From contig NZ_VTOJ01000003.1 in assembly GCF_009176545.1 (NCBI RefSeq), forward strand, positions 29,299 to 93,298: 64,000 bases of DNA, in the 5' to 3' direction. The translations under genes were made by a program, and so were the position numbers. This document shows, in pieces, positions 50,918 to 60,671 of the stretch. The DNA is from Salinigranum salinum. GTDB lineage: Archaea > Halobacteriota > Halobacteria > Halobacteriales > Haloferacaceae. The notes under the pieces were generated by a model. The model was not told the origin of the DNA. It did not search any database and was given only the letters and a program-made list of their open reading frames with translations. Position 1 is the first letter of the stretch; every line of letters begins with the position of its first letter.

Positions 50918-53294
50918 TGAGGGTACGCGATGCTCGCTTCGAATCGGTTCCACCCTCTATCAGAGACTTCGAGAATCCGAGTGGCAGATCCGACCGGCAC
51001 TTGCCTCGTTCCGCTTCTCGAAAGCCAGCTGTTTCAACCGAACGTGGCTCTCGACTATCGTAATCGTCCTCGTGGTCGTGAGCATCGTTTTCAATGCAGG
51101 CGTGGTCGCTCAGTCCGCGAGTTCCCCTGTGGTCCCTGAGCCTGTTCCCGGAGTTGACCGAACCTACAACGACACGTTCCGAATCTTGGCTAGCGAGGAT
51201 GCCGATCCGTTCTATAACACCACGACGATTCAGGTCCCCGAGTATCAGGCTGACGGCACTGTTACGATCGTCAACGAGACCGTGGGAACGTACCCCTTCA
51301 AATTGGATGCCCGGAACCTCCGCCCCACAGAGACCCTGCAGACGGCGTATGGTACTGATGTGTATTTCACGTCGCTTCAAGATCAGGCTGGTACCATCCC
51401 GTATCAGGACACGTGGGAGCCGCTCGACAGCTACGTTTCGAGCGGGATGTACCTGAAAACCCGGATCTACCCACTCCAGAACGTTTCGTATGGGACTGCA
51501 ACCAGCACTGACGGGAACTTCCGTGTCGAGGTCCTGAACACCAACGGGTACTGGAATCCTGTCTACAATGCCGAGGTCCTACCGGATTCATCGACAGACG
51601 GATATTACGTCGCAAACCCGTCGACAGCTCTTGTTCACGTCCCCGCAGGAGAGTGGATTATCACGCGAAAGGTAGATGCTCTTCGATCACTACTCCAGTA
51701 TTCCGAATTAGCTTCCTCGGAGACGGTGGCGCGGGGTACTGCAGTCGTCCCGATGGAAGAGGGGTCAGAATTGTATCCGTCCGATGATGGGGCCAGCGCC
51801 GGACTCTACTGGCGGAGTGGTTCGTTTGACCTAGTCAGAGACGCGTATATCGGCGTGAGTGATATGCCGCCCGGCGTCTGGTACGAAGGGCAGTACGTCA
51901 CGCAGAGTCACCAGACGAGCGCATACGTTCCGTGGGATTACCGGGTTCAGTCCCCGTCCGATCACACTGAGTCTGGGTCCTGTACGATTGGGAATAATAC
52001 CTACTCTCTCACTCGCTGGGCGAATTACCGAATCCTTGATTCAAATACTACGGTCGATGTCTCTATCGAGAATGGATCGTCCACACAGCAAATGTACCCT
52101 CTCGGTGGTCCTGGAGGCGTCTGGAGTACATACGACGACATCAACGCCACCATTCACGAACTCGCTCCCGGGGATTACACTCTCTCAGCAGAGTTGACTG
52201 TTGAGGTCGAGCTGGAACGAGAGTACGGTGTCTCCAGTGCACGGTGTTCAGAATGGGATCGGCAAACAACACTTACCAGAAGCACGACTGTCCGCTACTC
52301 GGTCCCTGTCCACGTGATCGAAGTGGACTCCCCGGGCCTCGAGATCGAAGCCACGCTCTATGACAGGCCCGGGGACGATGTCCTTGTCATCGAGTGGAGT
52401 GGCGACCAGGAGCTTACGGAGATGCCCTGGCAGGACATTACGGTCACGATCGGGAATAAGACGGCTCGAATCGCTTCTCCATGGCATTTCTATTCCGTTT
52501 CACAGAACGACGCGGTCGAGGAGCGAACTGATAGCGGGACAGCAACGGTTGCGGCGGGGCATTCGTTCGATGATCAGTACCCGCGACTTCTCCGGAACCG
52601 AGTCGCCGTAGCGAACGTCACGGTTCGACTCGACGAGCGAGCAACCGCCCCGTCATGGTGGCGTGAAGATCTCGAGATCGTCGACGAGACTGTTCCCGGT
52701 ACCTCGCTTCCGTCGACAGTCCTCGCTCCCGACAACGCGGGCACGACCTCTCTCTATCAGGAATACGCCGGCGTCATCCTCAGCAACGACGGTGCGATGG
52801 GTGAATCGGTGAGCATCGAAGCCCGAACGCCGTTCGATATGCCCGTTGACCAGACTACCATTGAGATCATCCCCTACGAGGAGTCGAAACTGGAACTCTG
52901 GGTGGAGGATACGAACGGAACGAGCACTCTCGTCATGCGATTGACCGACCCTGATACGGGGCTGCCGCTCTCCGGTCGGACCATCTCGCTCCGGGGGGCG
53001 GCGACGGATACAGTCACTACCAACAGCTCCGGGATGGCAACCGCTACCCCCGCTGGGACGAACATCATGGCTACATTCGAGGGCGATGACTGGAAGGACC
53101 CTCGTTCGACGTACTATCTTGGGGATACCGAGGGGGTCGTCACTGGATTCGGCGTGATCGGTGGGGTCACTGATCTCTTCGGCTATATCGATATGGGGAT
53201 CTCGAACACCGTGCTCATCATCGAGTGGATTACGCTCGGCGCGTTCGCACTCTGGTGGGTTCGCTTCCGAGAGCAGACTCGCCGCCGATCATGA
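50901..53294 (+). CDS. Large membrane-anchored surface protein
   Basis: This is a 797-residue protein. A basic N-terminus is followed by one hydrophobic segment at about 50-68 ending in VVAQSA, a likely signal/anchor. A long acidic, Thr/Ser/Asn-rich beta-sheet ectodomain follows with many N-x-S/T sequons (for example NNT, NGS, NTS types). A late Ig-like repeat (SGRTISLRGAATDTV) precedes a C-terminal membrane segment at about 765-785 with a basic tail. The organisation is that of haloarchaeal cell-surface proteins. Linked to the upstream membrane gene, it may mediate mating contact. Confidence 0.75.
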   Translation: MSSRRSEGTRCSLRIGSTLYQRLRESEWQIRPALASFRFSKASCFNRTWLSTIVIVLVVVSIVFNAGVVAQSASSPVVPEPVPGVDRTYNDTFRILASEDADPFYNTTTIQVPEYQADGTVTIVNETVGTYPFKLDARNLRPTETLQTAYGTDVYFTSLQDQAGTIPYQDTWEPLDSYVSSGMYLKTRIYPLQNVSYGTATSTDGNFRVEVLNTNGYWNPVYNAEVLPDSSTDGYYVANPSTALVHVPAGEWIITRKVDALRSLLQYSELASSETVARGTAVVPMEEGSELYPSDDGASAGLYWRSGSFDLVRDAYIGVSDMPPGVWYEGQYVTQSHQTSAYVPWDYRVQSPSDHTESGSCTIGNNTYSLTRWANYRILDSNTTVDVSIENGSSTQQMYPLGGPGGVWSTYDDINATIHELAPGDYTLSAELTVEVELEREYGVSSARCSEWDRQTTLTRSTTVRYSVPVHVIEVDSPGLEIEATLYDRPGDDVLVIEWSGDQELTEMPWQDITVTIGNKTARIASPWHFYSVSQNDAVEERTDSGTATVAAGHSFDDQYPRLLRNRVAVANVTVRLDERATAPSWWREDLEIVDETVPGTSLPSTVLAPDNAGTTSLYQEYAGVILSNDGAMGESVSIEARTPFDMPVDQTTIEIIPYEESKLELWVEDTNGTSTLVMRLTDPDTGLPLSGRTISLRGAATDTVTTNSSGMATATPAGTNIMATFEGDDWKDPRSTYYLGDTEGVVTGFGVIGGVTDLFGYIDMGISNTVLIIEWITLGAFALWWVRFREQTRRRS

Positions 53295-53305
53295 CGGCCA
53301 AGTCT

Positions 53306-53809
53306 TCAGAATATCGAGGGGCTGGACCAGTATATCAACGCCGCAATCTGGGTCAGGAGTCCAAGCACGAAGAACGCTGTATTCCATATCCGTGACCCCG
53401 AACTGATCAGATCGAGTCGCATCGGGCTGGCCGAGAGCGGGTAGAGCGGTCGAATCGCGTGCTTCCCTCGCCCCTTCGTGAGGGCATCAGCAAAGAGATG
53501 CGAGAGAACGCCGAGATAGGCAGCAAGGGCTACGACGGCGCCGACCACCCACCCTTCTATGCCAACGATCGGGAATGCGAGTCCGGCTCCCATGATGAAG
53601 GCGGCAGCGGCTACGATCACTGCGAACCAGATCGTGTGCGTCCAGCCCCGGTGGGAAAGGACACCGAGTCGATATTCGGGAAGATCGAGGTCAGGTGTTC
53701 GGCACGTGAGGAACGCTGCGATGGTCATGAACAGCCCGATCACCCCGAATAGTGCCGTCAGTGGAGCCGTCAACAGGAGTGCTGCGCCTTGGTGGCCGCG
53801 TTTGAACAT
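53306..53809 (-). CDS. YdjM/DUF457-type membrane metal-dependent hydrolase
   Basis: This is a 167-residue protein with four membrane segments. The hallmark histidine motifs are HRGWTHTIWF near 53 and LSHLFADALTKGRG near 100. These two His/Asp pairs define the YdjM/DUF457 family of membrane-bound predicted metal-dependent hydrolases. The substrate is unknown. It is convergent with the surface-protein gene (12-bp gap between the stops) and has its own leftward promoter. Confidence 0.82.
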   Translation of the reverse strand: MFKRGHQGAALLLTAPLTALFGVIGLFMTIAAFLTCRTPDLDLPEYRLGVLSHRGWTHTIWFAVIVAAAAFIMGAGLAFPIVGIEGWVVGAVVALAAYLGVLSHLFADALTKGRGKHAIRPLYPLSASPMRLDLISSGSRIWNTAFFVLGLLTQIAALIYWSSPSIF

Positions 53810-54139
53810 TATCTGAGCCTCGGTTGGACACCCATCCTCTCACTGCCTCGTATCCTTGGCACCACTTTCGTGACTACTGACCGATTGGCGTTCTTTCCCT
53901 GAGCCAGATGAGGTGACAACAACAGTAGATTCGCTAGGGATGTTGTAAATCTTGACCTGCGAATTCGGGGCACTACCCCCTGTTTTGCCCACATTCACTG
54001 AATGGGAAGGCGACTAACCTGCGTCGTCGATAGATGTTCGAGACGACTTGCGGGGTTGCGGCAGCCGCAACTTCTGAGTCTTTTTTATCCCTGCTTCCGG
54101 GGTACCGTGCATAGATTCTGACCAAGCCCCCAATCTCAG
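53810..54139. other. Intergenic region with operator-bearing promoter
   Basis: The left half (53810-54040) has no feature I can support. The right part carries the perfect 15-bp palindrome at 54056-54070 and the T-rich TATA-like box at 54081-54088. Confidence 0.5.
54056..54088 (+). promoter_or_regulatory. Operator-bearing promoter of 54140 gene
   Basis: TTGCGGCAGCCGCAA (54056-54070) is a perfect palindrome with the TGCGG-N3-CCGCA core. An extra TGCGG half-site starts at 54049. TTTTTTAT at 54081-54088 is the likely TATA box, giving an untranslated leader of about 25-30 nt to the ATG at 54140. Confidence 0.65.
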
Positions 54140-54631
54140 ATGCCAACTCCGAGCCAACTCATCGAACCGGCCTTCAAATTCTTCATCATCGCGGAGGCTA
54201 CCGCGAAGTACTTCGCCCTGATAGCACTCGTCATTGGTGCGATTGGCTGGTTTACTGCCGGCTCCAACATGGGGCGAGCCTTCCGATTTCGAGGAATGTT
54301 CGTCGGAGGGGCTGTCGCACTGCTCGCGATTTTCGGTTTGGCAGCTCTCTATGATCTGATTTTGTGGATCATGGGACCATCGTTCCTCCCGATCGGCTGG
54401 CCGTATGCTGCCGTTGGATTGACCGGGATCGCCCCGTTTGCACAGGCTCTCTCGGGTGTTCTTCACTACCTCGGTCTCGCGGCGTTCTCGATGGGGGCTA
54501 CATTCTGGGCGATGGCTACCCATCGCTCGCGGATGTGGCAACGGGGGTATCGAGGAGTGACCCTGGGACTCGCGATGATCGCTGTTTCGGTGGGCGGGCA
54601 GCTGTTTTCGGTCTTCACGATCGTTCTTTAG
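54140..54631 (+). CDS. Four-TM membrane protein of the conjugation regulon
   Basis: This is a 163-residue protein with hydrophobic segments at about 10-40, 50-75, 88-118 and 138-160. It has basic loops (MGRAFRFRG near 49 and HRSRMWQRGYRG near 128). The two-helix unit with a basic loop resembles archaeal VirB2/pilin-like subunits. The promoter carries the same operator as the pilin gene. The likely role is in the mating apparatus; the family is not recognised. Confidence 0.7.
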   Translation: MPTPSQLIEPAFKFFIIAEATAKYFALIALVIGAIGWFTAGSNMGRAFRFRGMFVGGAVALLAIFGLAALYDLILWIMGPSFLPIGWPYAAVGLTGIAPFAQALSGVLHYLGLAAFSMGATFWAMATHRSRMWQRGYRGVTLGLAMIAVSVGGQLFSVFTIVL

Positions 54632-54740
54632 ATCAGGATGCCGACGGTACTCGGCATCCATCAGGATATTCCAGACAGATACGTCTCGAAAGTCCAATCG
54701 CATCTGATATCGGACAATATTCTTTAATTACGCTAAAATC

Positions 54741-55073
54741 TCATCCTCCAAGGATTACCATCGCTCCAAATCCAAATGTCGCGAGGCCAAGGCCGTAGAA
54801 GAGAAGTTTCTGATCTAAGCTTACGAATTGGTGTTGATCAATATGAGCATCTGCGAGTTGGCTATTCACATTATAAGATTCGCCTGTGGCCAACAGTTCC
54901 CCCGTACGGACGTCACCAACACCGAAGACGAACAGCAGGAGTACTAACCCGACAATAAATAGCGCTCCCACCGCAAATTCACTCCTAGTTATGAATCCGA
55001 CAACTAGTACTGTAACACCGGCATATATTAGACCGTATCGCAACCCCCCGGAGCCGATTTTCTTCCAATCCAT
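54741..55073 (-). CDS. Small membrane protein
   Basis: This 110-residue protein has two adjacent membrane segments (about 13-30 and 35-52), an 88-99-type acidic/polar middle containing ATGESYNVNSQLADAH, and a C-terminal membrane segment (about 90-108). The gene is AT-richer than its neighbours. No family is recognised. It is convergent with the 54140-54631 gene. Confidence 0.6.
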   Translation of the reverse strand: MDWKKIGSGGLRYGLIYAGVTVLVVGFITRSEFAVGALFIVGLVLLLFVFGVGDVRTGELLATGESYNVNSQLADAHIDQHQFVSLDQKLLFYGLGLATFGFGAMVILGG

Positions 55074-55258
55074 GAAATGAAATGTATATGCAAGCTAATC
55101 AATAATTTTCAGGATATCAATATAGTCATTTCTTGAGGAATGTAAGAGGGTATCTCATCTATTGCATCTTCTGAATCAATTTGGCTACGCTCCGTCTGAG
55201 TTTCAATCGGGACTCTTCTGGTAGTGGACGAAAAAAAGTGCGAGTGCTGAGGCAGCGC

Positions 55259-55453
55259 TCAATCCGAGTTCTCGTCGTCGGGATCGCCGAGGAGTCGACG
55301 GTAGTAGTCGTCGAGCTCCGCATGCGTTGGGAACCCGAACTCATCCAGAAGTGCGTTGACTGCCTGGTCGTACGTCATCTGGTTGAGTAGATCAGCCCGT
55401 TTGTAGGCTTCTAAACGCTTGATAGTTTCAGGGTGCACTGGAACCGAGTGCAT
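55259..55453 (-). CDS. Ribbon-helix-helix / VapB-like small protein
   Basis: This 64-residue protein starts at the ATG at 55453; in-frame ATGs at 55462 and 55471 are possible. It begins MHSVPVHPETIKRLEAYKRADLL, a strand then a helix, followed by TYDQAVNALLDEFGFPTHAEL, a second helix. This is the usual form of haloarchaeal RHH antitoxin-like proteins. No toxin gene is adjacent, so it may be an orphan antitoxin or a regulator of the divergent pilin promoter 180 bp away. Confidence 0.65.
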   Translation of the reverse strand: MHSVPVHPETIKRLEAYKRADLLNQMTYDQAVNALLDEFGFPTHAELDDYYRRLLGDPDDENSD

Positions 55454-55634
55454 GCTAGTCATCGAGACCACCTGTACGATTCACCGCACTGGCCGATTTC
55501 GGATCGGAGCCCATCTGTTGTTCACTTCGTTGGGGCTACGTGTCGGGGGCAGGAACTACGAGTCGTTCTCCCGTGTGAGGCAATAGCACATAACTGTTTC
55601 TCTGGATTGCCCCACCTAATGCGTAGGATTATCG

Positions 55635-55697
55635 GAATTCTTCCGCAACACTGCGGCTGCCGCAATCATGCGGAAGCCGCATAGTTGAAATAAATAA
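55635..55697 (+). promoter_or_regulatory. Pilin promoter with 17-bp-spaced operator array
   Basis: Full TGCGG-N3-CCGCA sites start at 55652 and 55669, 17 bp apart. A third position 17 bp earlier keeps only its right half CCGCA (55643-55647). TTGAAATAAAT (55685-55695) is the TATA-like box, about 34 nt before the pilin ATG. Confidence 0.75.
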
Positions 55698-55727
55698 ATC
55701 AAGACCTCCCCAACGGCTGGCCGTGCG

Positions 55728-56102
55728 ATGAGGTACAAAGCGCATTTCCGCCAACTGACGAACCGCCCCGGTTTCACGACCCTGCTCATCACCGTCCTCG
55801 TCGCGGTGATGCTCTTCACGGGCCCGGTCGCTGCACAGACTGCCCCTACCGGCGGTGGTGGCGGCGGAACGGCCGACTACATGACGATCCTCACCGACCT
55901 GTACCAGGTCATCTACGACACGCTACAGTACGTGGGTCTGGCGACCCTCGTGTTCGGCGCGATCGTCTGGTTCACTGCCCGGAAGAACAGCCAGCGCTCC
56001 GAGACGGGCATGAAACTCCTGATCGGTGGCGCCGCGATGACGGTGTTCTACTTCGGGCTGGGGGCCTTCGTTGCCCTGCTTGAATGGATCGCCACGCCGT
56101 GA
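55728..56102 (+). CDS. virB2: VirB2/TrbC-like pilin subunit
   Basis: This is a 124-residue protein. A signal-type N-terminus has a basic head and the hydrophobic segment TTLLITVLVAVMLFTGPVAA (about 17-36), with likely cleavage near AQTA. A six-Gly tract follows near 43-48. Two further membrane segments (about 65-83 and 94-115) are separated by a short basic loop ARKNSQRSETG. This is the layout of VirB2/TrbC conjugative pilins. The start sits about 34 nt from the TATA-like box. It is followed 210 bp later by the coupling-protein gene. Confidence 0.8.
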   Translation: MRYKAHFRQLTNRPGFTTLLITVLVAVMLFTGPVAAQTAPTGGGGGGTADYMTILTDLYQVIYDTLQYVGLATLVFGAIVWFTARKNSQRSETGMKLLIGGAAMTVFYFGLGAFVALLEWIATP

Positions 56103-56312
56103 GGGTACTCCCTGAACCGCAACAGGAGTCCGGTCACCGACCGGCCGGAGCCTGACTAACTAGCGATTCGCGACGCTCACTCGCGAACGATACGACATTC
56201 TTCATGTGTCACACAATCGACGTCCACAGAGCAGCCGCGTATAGCCGTCCCTCGTCTGTTGTTGCCGAATACGGCTATCCCCGGATAGTCGTTCCTTCCC
56301 GCGAGGCTGGCC

Positions 56313-59300
56313 ATGAGTAGCCCTGGATCGAGTCGGCGACGTCGCGACGTCGACACCTCGACCGATCGTACGACGGACTTTCCGACCGTCAGCGATGATG
56401 CCATTCGGGAGGCGGTGTCTCGGCATCTTCTGTCGCAGGAGACAGACGACCAGGAGCACCCCGTCCAGACCGATTCAGCTGTTGATCCGGTACCGGATCA
56501 GACGAGGAGTTCATTCCCGAATCCCAGTGACGATCCCCGACGAACTGAACCCTCTGCCGGCGACCCCGTCGACGCGCATCGTGGTGGTCCGGAGGACTCG
56601 GGATCTAACAGTGATGATCTTGCGTTCGATCCAATGGATGATGGAGGTGGGGGCGCACACTCAACTGATGATGTCCCCGAGGACACCTCCCATCCCTACA
56701 TCAAGATCACACCCGCTCGCGAACAGGTAGTTCCGAAACAGATCGTCAAGGGGCTCTACGGATTTCACCGGGCGGGTGGTGGCCGAGAGATGCCCTTCGG
56801 GCTGGCCGAACGCCTCCCGTTCGTCTCTCCGAAGACGACCTTCGAGTTCTTGATTCACAAACCGCGAGAGACGCAGCGGTTCGATTTCTACCTCGGGGTC
56901 CACCCGTACGACGTCCGGGCGTTCAAAAACCTCGCCAACAACATCTCCGCGATGTATCCTGATACGTTTACCTTCGAGGTTGCTTCGTTCTCCCCCCGTG
57001 ACGCATTCACCCGCCAGAACGAGCGCCTAGCTGGCCTCCGGGCACTGGCCGAACTGGAAGGGATTGAGGAACTCGAGGGGCTCCAGGGATTCCGGCGGAT
57101 AGAATACGCACTCGAAGAACTCCATGAGGGAGATCCTGACGGAACGGAGGAATCCGAGTCGGCCGACCATCCAGAGGCCTCCGATGACGAGTCAGATATG
57201 GAGATGCCCTCGATGGTTCGATGGGTCGGAACTGAGGCAAAGAACAATGATTGGATGACGCTTCTCTCGCGGTTTTCCGAGGTCGATCTCACCGCGGAGG
57301 ACGGGTATCGATCACCACTGAGCGTGCTCTTGGAGCAGGCGACGGGAACGGACGAACCCTTCGTATTCCAGGCGATATTCAGTCCGCGTCGCGACTGGAC
57401 GAAAGAGGCCGAGGCCCACAAACGAAACCTCAAGATGGGCGTCTCTGGGATGAAGAGCGCGTTCATGCAGGAGCTGTGGCGCGAACTTCTCGGAACGAGC
57501 GATGATGAGCGTCGGGAGATCCACCGGGCGGATACACCCGAGCAGATCGGGGGGACGATCAAGAACGGTGAGCCGGGGAACTCGACGCAGCTCCCACGGA
57601 TGGGGCAGATCGACATCAAACAGCCCACGGTTACGTTCGACCTCAGCCTCCGGGCTGCGGGCCCGCCCGATGTTGTCGGAAGCGTTGCCGGGGCGTTCAA
57701 TTCTCTGTCGGGACCCTACTACGGTATCGAGGGCAAAGCGCTGGGCGTCCATCAACGCGAGTTCACCCGTCTCTGTGACGCCTCGCTCACCCACCCTGGA
57801 TTGAGAACTCGTCTCCAGGAGACAACGCCCATTCTGGTTGCCAGCCCCGACGAGCTCGCGAACTTCGTGACCGTCCCGAATACCGCGACACTCCCCAAAG
57901 CTAGCCGTGGCGCCTCTGGCGGAACGCCCGACGTCCGGTCACCGCTCACCGCGACAGATGAGAATTTGCTCGCCAAATTCGATACCGGAATGTGTATCGG
58001 GAGTGCCGTTACGGCTCCCCGAGAGCGTTCGAATATCGATATACGGCTCACTGCCGATCAACTCATCCATCACGTCCTCCGGGCCGCGAGTACCGGGAGC
58101 GGGAAGTCGACCGCCATCATCAACGACGTTCTCGGTGCCTACGAGGAGCTTGACGGTCCCGTGTTCGTCTTCGACAAGAAGGGTGGGGCGATGTTCGACG
58201 AGTACAAGCGATCCCATTTCAAGCGGTTCGGCAATCTCGACGACGTCGTACACCTCTCGATTCCCGGCCGAAACGGAGAGCTCCCGGCGTTCCCGTTCTT
58301 CGACATCCGACCCCAGATCGCTGCCGGGATGTCTCGTGAGGCCGCTGTCCAGGAGAAGGTCGACCGTTATGGTGAGCTCATCTCGTACGTCATCGGTCGA
58401 GAGGCCAACGAGAACGCCTTCGTCGCGAACGAGATCCTGGCCAATCTCATCGTTGCGCTCTTCGATCCCGTCCATGGCTCGGATGCTTACGCCATCAGTG
58501 ACCTGCTCGGGGCTGCCTACCGAATGCAGGTCGATCATGAAATTCCAGAAGTCAGTGACCCGGAACTTGAGGCGACCCTCATTCGCCACTTCAACGCCGA
58601 AGAGTACCGGTTCCAGACGTCGATCGACGCGGTGATGAATCGTATTACGAAGCTCAAAGAGCGGGACTTCATCTGGCGGATGATGAACTTCGTCCCCGAG
58701 TGGGACGCCGAGTCGGAAGCGTATACCGAGGACCAGATGCTGTTCAATCTGAACGAGATCCTCGACTCGAAGCGTGTCGTTCTCATCGACACCGGGGAAT
58801 TCCGCCCGGCGAGTAGCAATCTCTTCACAGTCCTGATGCTCGACTACATCTGGTCGTGGGTCCGCCTCCGGAAGCGATGGGAGCGATCGGTTCCGTCACC
58901 CGATGACGGCTATGCGATCAATCTCATCATCGACGAGGCGGCGCCGATCATGCAGGCCAGCCTTCTCCGTGACGAGATGATCCCTGATGCCCGCGAGTTC
59001 GCGCTCGCGTTCGAGCTCATCGTCCACTTCCCGGAGCAGGTGAAGCGCGACGCCCTCGATACGCGGGCCTACAAGGAGATCCTCCGGAACATCAACACCA
59101 AACTCATCGGCAAGCTCGCTCTCGACGACGAACTCGCCGTTACACTGTTTCACGAGGAACTGGATGCCGATGACCTCGCTGATCGGATCGCGTCGCTTCC
59201 CCGAGGCGAGTGGCTCGCTCAGCTCCCTGATACGGGGTTCATGACCGATACGCCGGAGCTCGTGACACTCCAACCACTCGGTATCCCACCGGGACACAGC

Positions 59301-60671
59301 GAGAGTGACGCCCCCGTCGACAACTCCACCCGGAGCACCGACACCGGGCTCTCCTATCTCCATGTCGACCAGCAACAGCGGTCGTTCACGCGGCGCCGCT
59401 ACTGTCTGGTTCCAGGAATCAACAGCCCCCCCAGCGCTGCGCAACGTGCGGCCCGATTCGGAGCTGGGGTGATGAATAGCGAAGCAGCGGATGCGTCCAG
59501 CCGGGAGTCGTCGACGACGCAGAACGACTCGGGCGTTCACGGAGACCGTCGCGACGAGGTTGACCCCGATCACGGTGATGGAGGCGGTGTCTCCTCGGGA
59601 CAGGATTCGGGGCCTCGCCATCGAGAGCGAGATGATCCTGTGGATAGCGAGGCCTCCTCGTTCGAGGAAATGGTCGACAGAGACAGACAGGATAGCGGTA
59701 GCCATGCTTCATCCGAGAGGGAGCACCAGCGCCGCGATACCGATGACTCGAACACAGGCGTCTGGACCAACGAGTACGGAACGACACTAGGAACCGGTGA
59801 TGCAGGGCCAGTCAATCCGACGCGTCCTTCCAACGGACAAGACGAAGAGGATGGATCCCTTGGTGACGGGACGGACGATTCGAGTTCCGATGCGAATGGC
59901 GATGGTTTCTCTAACGATCCGCCGTCGGAGATCGACGACGAGCCTATTCCCGAGGACCTTTCCGACGACGAGGTCCGGTTCCTCCGGAATGTGGTCAAAG
60001 CCCTCAATGGTGAACTCGAGGGGTACGATCTGACCGAGTCGATGACCAAGATCCGGAACCTCTCCGGGAGCAATATCGACGAGGACAAACTCGTCGAGGC
60101 TGGCTACCTCGAACACCACTGGGCTGGGAAGAAGTACTACTGGATCACCGAGAAGGGTCAGGATGCCGTCAATCGGAAACTCTACACCGGTCGGAACTAC
60201 GGTGACCTGAACGAGAAGACAATCCACAAGGTGTTCTCCGAGTACTTCGCCCGCTATCTCGAATACAGTGAGGGGTTATCTGTCGAGAAATATTACGAAC
60301 CGATGGGCGGCGGTATCGTCTTCGACGTGGCCGGTTTCTCGACGAACGAGGAAGGGAACCACGACCTCACAGTGATTGGAGAAGTTCTGACCAGTGTCAA
60401 GCCTGCTCGGGTGGTGAAGCACTTCGATGACTTCTGCACGATCGACGGCGTGAAGAAATTCTGGGTGGTGCAAAACTACGACGTTGCACACGAACTCGTC
60501 CGCGCTCTCGAGACAGCGGGACGGATTCAGAATGCCCCCTGGAAAGATGTCAAGAACTACGAGAAGATCACCGAAGAGGCGTTCGGGTCGACCGACGAAT
60601 GGCGCATCTTGGGAGCCAACAACGTCGTGGAGTTCGTGAAGGAGCATGAGGCAGATTCCGAAGAATCATGA
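56313..60671 (+). CDS. VirD4/TraG-type coupling ATPase with large C-terminal extension
   Basis: This is a 1452-residue protein. An acidic N-terminal tail (1-125) precedes a conserved domain (about 130-560) like that of archaeal conjugation proteins. The motor has Walker A STGSGKSTAI near 594, VFVFDKKGG near 616 (a typical VirD4/HerA strand) and Walker B INLIIDEAAPIMQ near 868. A long disordered stretch (about 1040-1210) leads to a C-terminal domain with a winged-helix-like part (DEDKLVEAGYLEHHWAGKKY) and a segment with FDVAGF and TVIGEVLTSVK near 1360-1380. The latter may be a degenerate nuclease fold. Coupling proteins bring DNA to the secretion channel. The length and the C-terminal fusion are unusual. 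Confidence 0.85.
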   Translation: MSSPGSSRRRRDVDTSTDRTTDFPTVSDDAIREAVSRHLLSQETDDQEHPVQTDSAVDPVPDQTRSSFPNPSDDPRRTEPSAGDPVDAHRGGPEDSGSNSDDLAFDPMDDGGGGAHSTDDVPEDTSHPYIKITPAREQVVPKQIVKGLYGFHRAGGGREMPFGLAERLPFVSPKTTFEFLIHKPRETQRFDFYLGVHPYDVRAFKNLANNISAMYPDTFTFEVASFSPRDAFTRQNERLAGLRALAELEGIEELEGLQGFRRIEYALEELHEGDPDGTEESESADHPEASDDESDMEMPSMVRWVGTEAKNNDWMTLLSRFSEVDLTAEDGYRSPLSVLLEQATGTDEPFVFQAIFSPRRDWTKEAEAHKRNLKMGVSGMKSAFMQELWRELLGTSDDERREIHRADTPEQIGGTIKNGEPGNSTQLPRMGQIDIKQPTVTFDLSLRAAGPPDVVGSVAGAFNSLSGPYYGIEGKALGVHQREFTRLCDASLTHPGLRTRLQETTPILVASPDELANFVTVPNTATLPKASRGASGGTPDVRSPLTATDENLLAKFDTGMCIGSAVTAPRERSNIDIRLTADQLIHHVLRAASTGSGKSTAIINDVLGAYEELDGPVFVFDKKGGAMFDEYKRSHFKRFGNLDDVVHLSIPGRNGELPAFPFFDIRPQIAAGMSREAAVQEKVDRYGELISYVIGREANENAFVANEILANLIVALFDPVHGSDAYAISDLLGAAYRMQVDHEIPEVSDPELEATLIRHFNAEEYRFQTSIDAVMNRITKLKERDFIWRMMNFVPEWDAESEAYTEDQMLFNLNEILDSKRVVLIDTGEFRPASSNLFTVLMLDYIWSWVRLRKRWERSVPSPDDGYAINLIIDEAAPIMQASLLRDEMIPDAREFALAFELIVHFPEQVKRDALDTRAYKEILRNINTKLIGKLALDDELAVTLFHEELDADDLADRIASLPRGEWLAQLPDTGFMTDTPELVTLQPLGIPPGHSESDAPVDNSTRSTDTGLSYLHVDQQQRSFTRRRYCLVPGINSPPSAAQRAARFGAGVMNSEAADASSRESSTTQNDSGVHGDRRDEVDPDHGDGGGVSSGQDSGPRHRERDDPVDSEASSFEEMVDRDRQDSGSHASSEREHQRRDTDDSNTGVWTNEYGTTLGTGDAGPVNPTRPSNGQDEEDGSLGDGTDDSSSDANGDGFSNDPPSEIDDEPIPEDLSDDEVRFLRNVVKALNGELEGYDLTESMTKIRNLSGSNIDEDKLVEAGYLEHHWAGKKYYWITEKGQDAVNRKLYTGRNYGDLNEKTIHKVFSEYFARYLEYSEGLSVEKYYEPMGGGIVFDVAGFSTNEEGNHDLTVIGEVLTSVKPARVVKHFDDFCTIDGVKKFWVVQNYDVAHELVRALETAGRIQNAPWKDVKNYEKITEEAFGSTDEWRILGANNVVEFVKEHEADSEES

